A program made the translations under genes and the position numbers. The notes beneath the pieces are model-generated. The model worked only from the letters and a program-made list of their open reading frames with translations. It was not told the DNA's origin and did no database searches. Shown piece after piece: positions 8,667 to 17,844 of a stretch of DNA of 64,000 bases (the stretch's first letter is position 1; every line of letters starts with the position of its first letter). Source of the DNA: Fontisphaera persica (lineage in GTDB: Bacteria > Verrucomicrobiota > Verrucomicrobiia > Limisphaerales > Fontisphaeraceae); contig NZ_CP116615.1 of NCBI RefSeq assembly GCF_024832785.1, forward strand, positions 1,116,001 through 1,180,000, read 5' to 3'.

Positions 8667-10721
8667 ATGCTTGAACTTGAGGCGCCTTACCAGCCCGCGG
8701 GAGACCAGCCGACGGCCATTGAGCAATTGTGCCGTTTTCTGGAGGCTGGGCACCGTCATCAAACTCTCCTGGGTGTGACTGGCTCCGGCAAGACCTTTAC
8801 CATTGCCAATGTCATTCAACGGGTCCAAAAGCCCACCCTGGTCATTTCTCATAATAAAACGCTGGCTGCCCAGCTTTACGCGGAGTTCAAAACCTTTTTT
8901 CCGCGCAATGCGGTGGAATACTTTATCAGCTATTTTGATTATTATCAGCCCGAGGCCTACATCCCACGCACGGACACCTATATTGAAAAAGATTCCAGTA
9001 TCAACGAGGCCATTGAGCGCATGCGCCTCTCCACCATGAGCTCGCTGTTTACGCGCTCCGATGTGATTGTGGTGGCCAGCGTTTCGTGCATTTACGGCAT
9101 TGGCAGCCGCGAGGATTACGAGGCCATGATTGTCAAAGTGCGTGTTGGTCAGGAAATGACGCGGGAGCAACTCCTCGAGGGGCTGGTTAATTTGCAGTAC
9201 AATCGTAATGATATCGAGTTCACCCGCGGCCAGTTTCGGGTGCGCGGCGATACGGTGGAGATTTACCCGGCAGGGACCGAGGACGCGCTGCGCGTCGAGT
9301 TTTTCGGCGATGTCATTGAACGCCTGACCCGGTTTGAGCCGCTCACGGGCCATCGCGTGGAAGCGCTTCAGGCGGCCACCATTTTCCCGGCCAAACAGTT
9401 TGTCACGCCTGCCGAGAAATTACGCCCGGCTTTGCTGGCCATTCGGGAGGAATTGTCGGAGCGCATCGCCTGGTTTGAAAAGCACAACAAATTGATTGAG
9501 GCTCAGCGCATTAAAATGCGCACGGAATATGATCTGGAGATGCTGGAAGAGATGGGCTTCTGCCCGGGGATTGAAAATTATTCGCGCCATCTGGCGGGCC
9601 GCCCGCCCGGCTCCCGGCCCTGCACGTTGTTGGATTTTTTTCCGCGGGACTATCTGCTGATTATTGATGAATCTCATGCCACCGTGCCGCAAATTGGCGG
9701 GATGTACGCGGGGGACCGCTCGCGTAAACAAGTGCTGGTGGATTATGGATTTCGGCTGCCCAGCGCCCTGGACAATCGCCCGCTGAATTTTGAGGAGTTT
9801 CAATCGCTGCAAGGGCAGACCATTTATGTCAGTGCCACGCCCGGGGAACGAGAACTGACCTGGAGCGAGGGCCGCGTGGCTGAGCTGATTGTCCGGCCCA
9901 CGGGTTTGTTGGACCCCAAGGTCACCGTCAAGCCGCTGCGGGGCCAGATAGATGACTTGATTGAGGAGGCCCGCAAGCGGGTGGAGCGCAAGGAGCGCGT
10001 GCTGGTTACCACGTTGACCAAACGCACGGCGGAGGAGCTGACCGATTATTTGCGGGACATCGGCATCAATGTGCGCTACCTGCACAGCGAGATTGACGCG
10101 CTGGAGCGTGTGGAAATCTTGCGCGATTTGCGCCGGGGCGCATTTGACGTTTTGGTGGGCATCAATCTGTTGCGTGAAGGGCTCGATTTGCCTGAGGTAT
10201 CGCTGGTGGCCATACTGGATGCCGACAAGGAAGGTTATCTGCGCAGCACCACCAGCTTAATTCAAACCGCTGGCCGCGCGGCGCGCCACCTCCATGGCGA
10301 GGTCATTTTGTATGCGGACGTCATGACGCAAAGCATCCAGAAGTTTCTGGAGATTTCGCGTTACCGCCGGCAAAAGCAGGAGGAGTACAACCGCCGGCAT
10401 AACATCACGCCCCGCAGTGTCAGCCGGGCGCTGGAGACCGGGCTGGCGGAGCGGGAGCACCAACACGAGACGGCGGCAGCGGTGTTGCGGGAAACGGCAG
10501 GCGATTTGGATTTGCAGGAAACCCTGCGGGAACTGGAGGAGGAAATGTTGACTGCGGCAAACAATCTGGAGTTTGAAAAGGCCGCGTTGCTGCGGGACCA
10601 GATTCGCGAACTTCAACGTTTAGCGGGGCAGGGCGGGGCAGCCATGGGGGGGCGGCAGGTAAATTATGGCCGACGCTCGAATACCGGCGGCCGCCGACGC
10701 CCCGCAAAAAAAGTGGTTTAA
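8667..10721 (+). CDS. uvrB: excinuclease ABC subunit UvrB
   Basis: A 684-residue protein of normal UvrB length. It is the DNA-damage verification helicase of nucleotide excision repair, loaded by UvrA and partner of UvrC. The Walker A motif GVTGSGKT is at 36-43, followed by the beta-hairpin region ([21 protein letters not shown]-like), the helicase motif LIIDESHAT, the motif V/VI region ([22 protein letters not shown]), and a C-terminal UVR domain ([16 protein letters not shown]) that contacts UvrC. The ATG at 8667 is preferred because homologues begin a few residues before the FxLxxPYxPxGDQPxAI segment. The rhomboid gene follows after 31 bases and may be co-transcribed. Confidence 0.98.
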   Translation: MLELEAPYQPAGDQPTAIEQLCRFLEAGHRHQTLLGVTGSGKTFTIANVIQRVQKPTLVISHNKTLAAQLYAEFKTFFPRNAVEYFISYFDYYQPEAYIPRTDTYIEKDSSINEAIERMRLSTMSSLFTRSDVIVVASVSCIYGIGSREDYEAMIVKVRVGQEMTREQLLEGLVNLQYNRNDIEFTRGQFRVRGDTVEIYPAGTEDALRVEFFGDVIERLTRFEPLTGHRVEALQAATIFPAKQFVTPAEKLRPALLAIREELSERIAWFEKHNKLIEAQRIKMRTEYDLEMLEEMGFCPGIENYSRHLAGRPPGSRPCTLLDFFPRDYLLIIDESHATVPQIGGMYAGDRSRKQVLVDYGFRLPSALDNRPLNFEEFQSLQGQTIYVSATPGERELTWSEGRVAELIVRPTGLLDPKVTVKPLRGQIDDLIEEARKRVERKERVLVTTLTKRTAEELTDYLRDIGINVRYLHSEIDALERVEILRDLRRGAFDVLVGINLLREGLDLPEVSLVAILDADKEGYLRSTTSLIQTAGRAARHLHGEVILYADVMTQSIQKFLEISRYRRQKQEEYNRRHNITPRSVSRALETGLAEREHQHETAAAVLRETAGDLDLQETLRELEEEMLTAANNLEFEKAALLRDQIRELQRLAGQGGAAMGGRQVNYGRRSNTGGRRRPAKKVV

Positions 10722-10752
10722 GCTCCAGATTCACAGCATATTGTCTCACGAC

Positions 10753-11634
10753 ATGCGGCAAATTGGGATCATAGCCAACGAGAGCCAGGCGCGGATATTC
10801 AGCCATTGCCTAGTGGCCAAAGGCATTGCCAACGAGGTCGAGGCCGAAGGGCCGAACCAGTGGGCCGTGTGGGTGCACGACGAAGACCGGCTGGCCGAAG
10901 CGGCCGGTTTGCTGCAACGCTTTCTTTCCAATCCCACCGCCACCGAATGGAAGGAAGCCGCCCGCCAGGCCGCGCGATTATTGGAGGAGGAGCAGCGGGA
11001 ACTGCGGGAATATGCCAAACGCGTTCACAACAGCGAGGAAGTCCTGCCCCGCTATCGCCCTTTTGGCGCGGGATTGATGACCCTCATCCTCATCGGCATT
11101 TGTGCGTACGTGGCGGTCCTTTCCAAGGCGGGAAAAAACATGGAGGCGATAATCCCGTTGATGATTGCCAACCCCATGAAATGGGCGGGCCAGCTTACCG
11201 AGGTCCGGCAGGGGGAATTCTGGCGGTTGATTACTCCCATCTTCATTCACTACGGGCCATTGCATCTGATTTTCAACATGCTTTGGCTGTTTCAGCTTGG
11301 CTCGCTTATCGAGGCGCGCAAAGGCAGTCTTTATTTCCTGCTCATGGTGGGCGTGATTGCCATCGGCTCAAACCTGGCACAATACCTCATGGTCAATCCT
11401 CGCTTCGGCGGCATGTCCGGGGTGGTTTATGGGCTTTTTGGTTATGCCTGGATGCGCGGCAAATATGACCCATCCTCCGGGATGACGCTCGCCAGCGAAG
11501 TGGTGCTGTTGATGCTGCTGTGGTTTGGGGTTTGCTGGTTTGGGCTCGTGGGACCGATTGCCAACGCGGCCCACACGGCGGGTTTGGTCATGGGCATGGG
11601 ATGGGGATTCCTTTCCGCCAAGCTGCGTCACTGA
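10753..11634 (+). CDS. rhomboid family intramembrane serine protease (GlpG-like)
   Basis: A 293-residue membrane protease that cleaves transmembrane substrates within the inner membrane. The start at 10753 gives MRQIGIIANESQARIF, matching the usual GlpG-type N-terminal cytoplasmic domain; an ATG at 10666 would overlap uvrB by 56 bases and add an unlikely leader. Hydrophobic segments begin at about residue 110. The catalytic serine lies in GGMSGVVYGLFGY (Ser about 221) and the catalytic histidine in NAAHTAGLVMG (His about 274). The HFxxxN-type motif appears as HLIFNMLWLFQLG. Downstream of uvrB on the same strand. Substrates are unknown. Confidence 0.93.
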   Translation: MRQIGIIANESQARIFSHCLVAKGIANEVEAEGPNQWAVWVHDEDRLAEAAGLLQRFLSNPTATEWKEAARQAARLLEEEQRELREYAKRVHNSEEVLPRYRPFGAGLMTLILIGICAYVAVLSKAGKNMEAIIPLMIANPMKWAGQLTEVRQGEFWRLITPIFIHYGPLHLIFNMLWLFQLGSLIEARKGSLYFLLMVGVIAIGSNLAQYLMVNPRFGGMSGVVYGLFGYAWMRGKYDPSSGMTLASEVVLLMLLWFGVCWFGLVGPIANAAHTAGLVMGMGWGFLSAKLRH

Positions 11635-11667
11635 TGGTTTTTCGGACTAGAACTTCCTTATAACTTT

Positions 11668-12690
11668 ATGAAACGCCGGAACTTCCTCGCCACCATGGCC
11701 GCCGCAACGGCGGGAGCAGCCGTTTTGCCGCAATCCCTGGGCGCCGCGGACACCACCGCTCCGGCCCGGGACCGCCTGGGGCCACTGCTGCCGACGCGGC
11801 CGCTGGGGAAAACCGGCATCCGCGTGACCGCCTTTTGTCTTGGCGGCCATCACGCGGAGTTGGGCCGTACGCCGGCCGAGACTCAAGCCATCATCGAGGC
11901 CGCCCTGGAACAAGGGTGCCGTTTTTTTGACAACGCTAAAAATTACAGCAACGGCGAGGCGGAGCGCCGGTATGGGCAATTTCTCGTCCCCAAATATCGC
12001 GAGCTGGTTTTTCTCATGACCAAGAGCAGCGCGGCTACGGCAGCGGAAGCGCGGAAGGAATTGGAAGGCTCGCTGTCGCGCATGAAGTGTGACTACCTCG
12101 ACCTCTGGCAAATCCATCATATTACCTCGCCGGAGGACGTTGAAAACCGTCTCAAAAATGGCGTATTGGATGTTTTTCTGGAGGCCAAGCGTTCGGGCAA
12201 AGTGCGATTCATTGGTTTTACCGGCCACTCCAATTATCAGGCGCACCTTCGGATGCTGGCCTGGCTGCAAAAGCGCGGTATCGAATTGGATACCTGCCAG
12301 ATGCCCATCAATTTGTGCGACCCCCATTACGAATCTTTCATTGTGAACGTGTTGCCCCTGCTGCAAGAGCGCAAATACGGCATATTGGCCATGAAAACCA
12401 TGGCTTATGGCACCATGGTGGGGAAACCGGGCTTTGGCGACAAACCGCATCCCAATCCTCCGACGCGCTCCGGCATCACGCCGCGTCAGATGCATGAATA
12501 CGTGTATTCCCTGCCCGTGGCCGCGCTGGTCAGCGGTTGCACCACCCCGGCTGAAGTTGTGGAAAACACCACCTGGCTGCGCGAGTTCAAGGGCATGGAC
12601 GAGGCGGAGCGCAAACGCTTGTTGACGCTCGCCGCCAAACACGCTGGCCAGTCGCTCGAAAGCTATAAAAGCCCTCCCAAACAGGGATGA
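11668..12690 (+). CDS. aldo/keto reductase with Tat signal
   Basis: A 340-residue oxidoreductase. The N-terminus MKRRNFLATMAAATAGAAVL is a twin-arginine signal (RRNFL), so it is exported folded. The (beta/alpha)8 core begins at about residue 45 with RPLGKTGIRVTAFCLGG. The catalytic set is visible: Asp/Tyr in FFDNAKNYSNGEAE, Lys in LMTKSS, His in WQIHHI. Members reduce carbonyl groups using NADPH, but secreted Tat members in this bacterial group have no defined substrate, and a periplasmic cofactor source is unclear. TATAAC lies four bases before the ATG. Family assignment is strong, function is inferred. Confidence 0.9.
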   Translation: MKRRNFLATMAAATAGAAVLPQSLGAADTTAPARDRLGPLLPTRPLGKTGIRVTAFCLGGHHAELGRTPAETQAIIEAALEQGCRFFDNAKNYSNGEAERRYGQFLVPKYRELVFLMTKSSAATAAEARKELEGSLSRMKCDYLDLWQIHHITSPEDVENRLKNGVLDVFLEAKRSGKVRFIGFTGHSNYQAHLRMLAWLQKRGIELDTCQMPINLCDPHYESFIVNVLPLLQERKYGILAMKTMAYGTMVGKPGFGDKPHPNPPTRSGITPRQMHEYVYSLPVAALVSGCTTPAEVVENTTWLREFKGMDEAERKRLLTLAAKHAGQSLESYKSPPKQG

Positions 12691-12892
12691 GTCTCGGCGG
12701 GGCCATTGACGCCCATCATTAACGAACAACCGGACCGCGGACTGGGCGTAGCCATAACGTGACTTCAAATTGCGCTTGGAAGAGCGCACTTACAGGCCCC
12801 CCGTTGTCCACCGTGAGACCGTCTTCGCCCCAATGGCGGCAGCGGCAGGGATTTGCCTTTTCGCAGAACGCCACTTTTGATTTTCTTGGGTC

Positions 12893-15592
12893 ATGACGCT
12901 ATCCACTTTGGCACGTTCGTCAGGCTATCTGGAGTTGGCCCTGGTATATTTTCTTCTTTCAAACGTCGGTTTTGCCGCGCCGGATTTCCATGCCACGCAA
13001 GAAACTGTGGGTCCGGCAGGCAGGAATCGCTATGTGACGCCGGCCAACCAGGTGCTTACCCCCGCAGGTCTGCATGTGTTGCTGCCCGGGACTCGCCCCC
13101 AAGCGCTGGCTCTAAGCCCGGATGGCAGACTGCTGGTGATTACAGGCAAAACCAACGCCCTCCTGGTGCTCGACCCGCGGACTGGGGCGCTTCGGCAAAC
13201 TGTGCCTATGCCTTCAGAAAAGGCTTTGGACCCGGAGCCGGGTCCGGTGTCCACTCACATCCTGTCACCGGACAAATCCGCTCAGGTCAGTTATACCGGT
13301 CTGGTGTTCTCGCCTGATGGCACCCGGCTTTATCTCGCCAATGTCAACGGGAGCATCAAGGTGTTTTCGGTGGATCCTCACGGGCACGTTGCCGCGCTCT
13401 TTACCATGCCTCTGCCGGAGGTCAATGCCGAGGGCCGCAAGGCCGAAATTCCGGCCGGGTTGGCAATATCTGCGGACGGTCGGCGATTGTATGTGGTGCT
13501 GAATCTCTCGAATCAACTGGCCGAACTGGATGCACTCACCGGCAAGCTTTTGCGCACCTGGCCGGTCGGCGTGGCACCGTATGACGTCCGCCTTCATGGC
13601 CACCGTGCCTTTGTAAGCAATTGGGGCGGACGCCAGCCCGGCACCAATGATGTCACTGGCCCGGCGGGGCGCGGTTTTCTTGTTCGAGTGGACGCCACCC
13701 GTTACATTGCCAGTGAAGGCTCCGTGACGGTTATTGATCTGGCTGCCAACCGGGTGGAGCGGGAAATTCTCTCCGGCCGTCACGCCTCGGGCATGGCTCT
13801 TTCGCCTGATGGCCGCCATCTCTGCGTGGCCAATGCGGCCGAGGATACCATTAGCGTTATCGAAACGCATTCCGGGCGGCTGGTGGAAAACTTCACTGCC
13901 CGCCAGCATCCTGCGGATTTATTTGGCGCCGCCCCCAATGCGCTGGCTTTCGGGCGGGATGGCCGCACGTTGTATGCCTGCAACGGCTCGCAAAACGCCG
14001 TGGCCGTGTTTGATTTCAAACCCGGCCGAAGTTCGTTGCGCGGATTGATTCCCGTCGGCTGGTATCCGGGGGCGCTGGTGTATGACCGGCAGCGCGACAC
14101 GCTCTATGTCGCCAACATCAAGGGCATCGGTTCAGGGGCAATCCTTTCTCCTGGCACAAAGGGAAAATACAACAGTCATCAGTATCTTGGTTCCCTCTCC
14201 ATCGTGAAAGCGCCTGGACGCGCAGCCTTGCAAGAGATGACCCGCGTGGCCTTGCAAAACATGCGCTATCCCTTGCTGCGCGAAGCTGCCCGGCCCCCAC
14301 GGCCCAACCAGCCGCCCCGGCCGGTGCCCGAGCGAGTGGGTGAACCCAGCGTTTTCAAACACGTCGTGTATATCATCAAAGAGAATCGCACTTACGACCA
14401 GGTGCTGGGGGATATGCCGGAAGGGAGGGGGAATGCTGAGTTGTGCATTTTTGGGGAGAAAATCACGCCCAATCACCACGCACTGGCGCGTGAATTTGTG
14501 CTGCTGGACAATACCTACTGCTCCGGCATCTTGAGCGCAGATGGCCATCAATGGACCGATACCGGCATCACCACCGACTACATGGAGAAATCTTTTGCCG
14601 GTTTCCCGCGCAGCTATCCCGATGGCATGGAGGACGACGACATAGACGCGCTGGCCTATTCACCCGCGGGATTTATCTGGGACCTGGTCATGGGGCATGG
14701 CAAGACCTTCCGCACTTATGGCGAATTCGCCATTGCGGACAAATTCTGGCTGGATCAACGCCGCGGCCCGAAACCTTCCTGGATGGATGCCTACCGTCAA
14801 TTCCTTGGCCTCACGAACGGCATCCACATCAGCAGCCGGCCTGCCATCGAATCGTTGCGGGACCATCTGGCCACCAACACGGTGGGCTGGGATATGGATA
14901 TTCCTGATGTTTTTCGTGCGGCGCAATTCATCCACGAACTGAAGGAATTTGAGCGCACCGGGCGGTTTCCTCACCTGGTGATGATTTGCCTGCCCAATGA
15001 CCATACCAGTGGCACCAAGGCCAACAGTCCCACGCCTGCCGCCTACATGGCCGACAATGACCTTGCCCTGGGGCAGATTATTGAGGCCATCAGCCACAGC
15101 CGCTTCTGGAAAGAGACCTGCATTTTTGTCATTGAAGACGACCCACAAAATGGCTGGGACCACATTAGCGGTTATCGCACGGTGGCCTTTGTGGTCAGTC
15201 CTTACACCAGGCGCCGCGCAGTGGTAAGCACGCAGTACAACCAGACCAGCATCCTGCGCACCATTGAATTGATACTCGGCCTGCCGCCCATGAACCAACT
15301 GGATGCCACGGCCACGCCGATGTTTGATTGCTTCATGTTAACGCCGGACTATACGCCCTACCAAGCCCGGCCCAACAACATCCCGCTTGATGAGTTGAAC
15401 CCTCCGCCCAAACGAGTGGAAAATCCGTTGTTGCGCCGCTACGCTCAGGCCTCCGCGCACCTGCCGCTGGAGCAGGTGGACCGCTGCCCGGAGGACTTGC
15501 TCAACCGCATCCTCTGGCACGCCATGAAAGGCCCGAATGCTCCATATCCTGCCTGGGCCGTGCGACTGGTCAAAGACGACGACGATGACTAG
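12893..15592 (+). CDS. beta-propeller / alkaline phosphatase-like phosphoesterase fusion protein
   Basis: An 899-residue exported protein. A hydrophobic signal spans about residues 10-30. The N-terminal half is a YVTN propeller (repeated LSPDGRLLVI, FSPDGTRLYLAN, LSPDGRHLCVANA). The C-terminal half is a phosphoesterase of the phospholipase C/acid phosphatase superfamily, starting FKHVVYIIKENRTYDQVLGD. Metal-ligand regions are visible in SADGHQWTDTG, LPNDHTSG and EDDPQNGWDHISGY. It should hydrolyse a phosphoester in the periplasm, with the propeller as a binding module. The DUF3299-like gene follows after 45 bases and may be co-transcribed. It ends in an unusual run of five Asp. Confidence 0.88.
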   Translation: MTLSTLARSSGYLELALVYFLLSNVGFAAPDFHATQETVGPAGRNRYVTPANQVLTPAGLHVLLPGTRPQALALSPDGRLLVITGKTNALLVLDPRTGALRQTVPMPSEKALDPEPGPVSTHILSPDKSAQVSYTGLVFSPDGTRLYLANVNGSIKVFSVDPHGHVAALFTMPLPEVNAEGRKAEIPAGLAISADGRRLYVVLNLSNQLAELDALTGKLLRTWPVGVAPYDVRLHGHRAFVSNWGGRQPGTNDVTGPAGRGFLVRVDATRYIASEGSVTVIDLAANRVEREILSGRHASGMALSPDGRHLCVANAAEDTISVIETHSGRLVENFTARQHPADLFGAAPNALAFGRDGRTLYACNGSQNAVAVFDFKPGRSSLRGLIPVGWYPGALVYDRQRDTLYVANIKGIGSGAILSPGTKGKYNSHQYLGSLSIVKAPGRAALQEMTRVALQNMRYPLLREAARPPRPNQPPRPVPERVGEPSVFKHVVYIIKENRTYDQVLGDMPEGRGNAELCIFGEKITPNHHALAREFVLLDNTYCSGILSADGHQWTDTGITTDYMEKSFAGFPRSYPDGMEDDDIDALAYSPAGFIWDLVMGHGKTFRTYGEFAIADKFWLDQRRGPKPSWMDAYRQFLGLTNGIHISSRPAIESLRDHLATNTVGWDMDIPDVFRAAQFIHELKEFERTGRFPHLVMICLPNDHTSGTKANSPTPAAYMADNDLALGQIIEAISHSRFWKETCIFVIEDDPQNGWDHISGYRTVAFVVSPYTRRRAVVSTQYNQTSILRTIELILGLPPMNQLDATATPMFDCFMLTPDYTPYQARPNNIPLDELNPPPKRVENPLLRRYAQASAHLPLEQVDRCPEDLLNRILWHAMKGPNAPYPAWAVRLVKDDDDD

Positions 15593-15637
15593 GGCCAGGC
15601 TGGCGATGGCTTGCTAAACGGATGGTTTTAAGCCAGT

Positions 15638-16474
15638 TTGGTAACCACGTTGCGATTCCTGGTGCAGGACTATCAACCATCGTACAACAAGCGCGCACGG
15701 GGCGAATCCCTCTGGGCCAAGCTGGTCATTGCGCTGGTGTTTTTATCCACGTTGGCGCTTACCTTATGGCTTTGGCGGCGCGAAGCGGCTCCCGTGGTCA
15801 ATGTCGGGGAGCTGCAGGGTGACCCCATTGTGCCGCTGTCCACGAATACTCCCGGGGCGTCCAAAAAGGTCCGTTACAAGCCTGGCTCCCTGCCGCAACG
15901 GCTGGTTCAATTCCAATATCGGGTGGAGCGCCAGGGGCTTACCAGTGCGTTCAGTGCCGAGCTCAAAATGGACAACCTGCCACCGGGGTTTGTCATTTAT
16001 ACCAATGACGTGAGCCTTCCCACCTCGCTGGTGCCAGACAACCGCGGCTATGTGACGCTGGGATTCGACTACCTCTCGGGCTTTCCTTTTGCCCTGGAGC
16101 CTGACCTGGCGGATGGGCGGCGTAATCCCGCTTTGGCCGGGGAAAAAGTCCGCGCCCAGATTCCTGAACACATCCGGCGCTTGGACCAGCGCCTGGTGCG
16201 TTTGCGGGGATTTCTGGTGCCGGTCCGCATGGATGAGGAACTGGCGGTGGAATTTCTTTTAATGCGTGACCAAACGCTTTGTTGCTATGGCAAGGTTCCC
16301 CGGGTCAATGAATGGGTACATGTCCAGGTGAAGGGGCGTGGGGTCAAGCCCATCATGGATATTCCCATCACGGTGGAGGGGCTGTTGCGCGTTGGCGACC
16401 GGTGGGAAAATGGTTACTTTGCCGGCATCTATTTTCTTCATGCCAATAGCGCTGCCTTCGACCGAAGAGAGTAA
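15638..16474 (+). CDS. membrane-anchored DUF3299-like protein
   Basis: A 278-residue protein with one N-terminal transmembrane helix (residues about 25-47, ALVFLSTLALTLWLW). The exported C-terminal part resembles DUF3299: IPEHIRRLDQRLVRLRGFLV followed by LLMRDQTLCCYGKVPRVNEW and a beta-rich end. The paired Cys in LCCYG is typical. The start used is TTG at 15638; a TTG at 15650 is equally possible and no ATG is available before the helix. Related proteins in other bacteria are lipoproteins of unknown role. It sits downstream of the phosphoesterase. Confidence 0.7.
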   Translation: MVTTLRFLVQDYQPSYNKRARGESLWAKLVIALVFLSTLALTLWLWRREAAPVVNVGELQGDPIVPLSTNTPGASKKVRYKPGSLPQRLVQFQYRVERQGLTSAFSAELKMDNLPPGFVIYTNDVSLPTSLVPDNRGYVTLGFDYLSGFPFALEPDLADGRRNPALAGEKVRAQIPEHIRRLDQRLVRLRGFLVPVRMDEELAVEFLLMRDQTLCCYGKVPRVNEWVHVQVKGRGVKPIMDIPITVEGLLRVGDRWENGYFAGIYFLHANSAAFDRRE

Positions 16475-16713
16475 TTCCAAGGAACGTCTCAAGGGGAGTA
16501 GGCCCTTTGTTTTTTTTCCTGTCCACCAGTGTTTCAAGGCACAATCCGTGCGGCCGCTCCATGCCCGGGAAAAATGGAAGGGCGGGCGTGGCATGTTTAT
16601 ATCTATGACATTGGTCACATTGCCTTTCCAGGTGAACTTCTAAAAACCGTCGGCTGCGCTCCCCCAGCAATCCCGATTTGTGGTCGAGCGCGAAATGGAT
16701 TAAGGTGAAGGGC

Positions 16714-17604
16714 ATGTTGCACTTAAAGGCTTTGCGCGATTTGTGGGAACGTGATCCGGTGGCGGCAGAGGCGCGGGTGCGCGAATTTGATCTGGGCGGT
16801 CGCCGTTTTCAATTCAACCAGCGGCCCGAAATCATGGGGGTCATCAATTTGTCTCCAGGCTCATGGTATCGCGAAAGCGTTTGCCTGAGCGCCGAGAGCG
16901 CCATCCGCCGCGGCAAGGTATTGTACGAGCAGGGGGCGGCAATTGTGGATGTGGGCGCGGAATCCACGCTGGCGCACACGGAACGCGTGGATGAGCTGCG
17001 CCAGCAGTCTTTGCTCCTGCCGGTGGTGGAAGGTCTGAGCCGGGCAGGGGTGCTGGTCTCAGTGGAGACCTACCATCCGGCGGTGGCGCGCGCCGCTTTG
17101 GAGGCGGGGGCCAGGGTGTTGAATCTTACCGGCACCGAGCGGGCAGAGGAATGTTATGCCGTGGTGGCGGCGCATGCAGCCGCTGTCATTTTGTGTTATG
17201 TGCAGGGGCCCAATGTGCGGGAAGTGGGTGACTTTGATTTACAGGCGGATCCCATTCCCATGATGTACGAGTATTTTGCGCGCGAGATTGAGCGCGCCAC
17301 ACGCGCCGGGGTGGAGCGCATTTTCGTTGATCCCGGCCTGGGTTTTTACTATCGCAACCTGCAAGACAGCGCTGTGCGAGTGCGGCACCAGATGAAGGTG
17401 TTTCTCAACACCTTCCGGCTGCGCACTTTGGGGTTTCCCATTTGCCATGCGCTGCCACATGCCTTTGAATATTTTGGCGAGGAAGTGCGTTGCGCCGAGC
17501 CTTTTTTCTGTGTGCTGGCAGCCTTGGGGAAAACGGACTTGTTCCGCACGCATGAGGTGCCGCGCATTCGGGCGGTCCTGGAGACGATGAAGGTTTGGGA
17601 ATGA
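16714..17604 (+). CDS. dihydropteroate synthase-like protein
   Basis: A 296-residue TIM-barrel protein of the pterin-binding family, related to FolP. The ATG at 16714 follows AAGGTGAAGGG, the best ribosome-binding site nearby, so it is preferred over a TTG at 16678. Recognisable family landmarks are MGVINLSPGSWY (FolP: MGIxNxTPDSF), IVDVGAEST (FolP: DIGGEST-type) and DPGLGFYY (FolP: DPGxGFxK). The first motif has lost the Asp-Ser-Phe residues and the last has Tyr in place of the pterin-site Lys, so it may not make dihydropteroate. It stands alone, with no folate gene beside it. A methyltransferase-type pterin binder is the alternative. Confidence 0.75.
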   Translation: MLHLKALRDLWERDPVAAEARVREFDLGGRRFQFNQRPEIMGVINLSPGSWYRESVCLSAESAIRRGKVLYEQGAAIVDVGAESTLAHTERVDELRQQSLLLPVVEGLSRAGVLVSVETYHPAVARAALEAGARVLNLTGTERAEECYAVVAAHAAAVILCYVQGPNVREVGDFDLQADPIPMMYEYFAREIERATRAGVERIFVDPGLGFYYRNLQDSAVRVRHQMKVFLNTFRLRTLGFPICHALPHAFEYFGEEVRCAEPFFCVLAALGKTDLFRTHEVPRIRAVLETMKVWE

Positions 17605-17844
17605 CCAGAGGAGCGGTATGCAGCTCCCCACCGATGAGCTGGGCTGCGTGCCTTTTCCATCCATCTTCGCTACTGGCTTCAGTCGCAGCGGTGGACCTCC
17701 CAAGAAGCCTCAAGAGGCGCGCCCATCAGTTTAAGCTGGGCCACCAGGGGTCTGCTAACTGATGAACTCGGATAACCTAAAAGTGGTACAGCGCGCTCGC
17801 ACCAAACATTGGCAGGATGCCAGGATCGTGCGATAGTGATTCAC

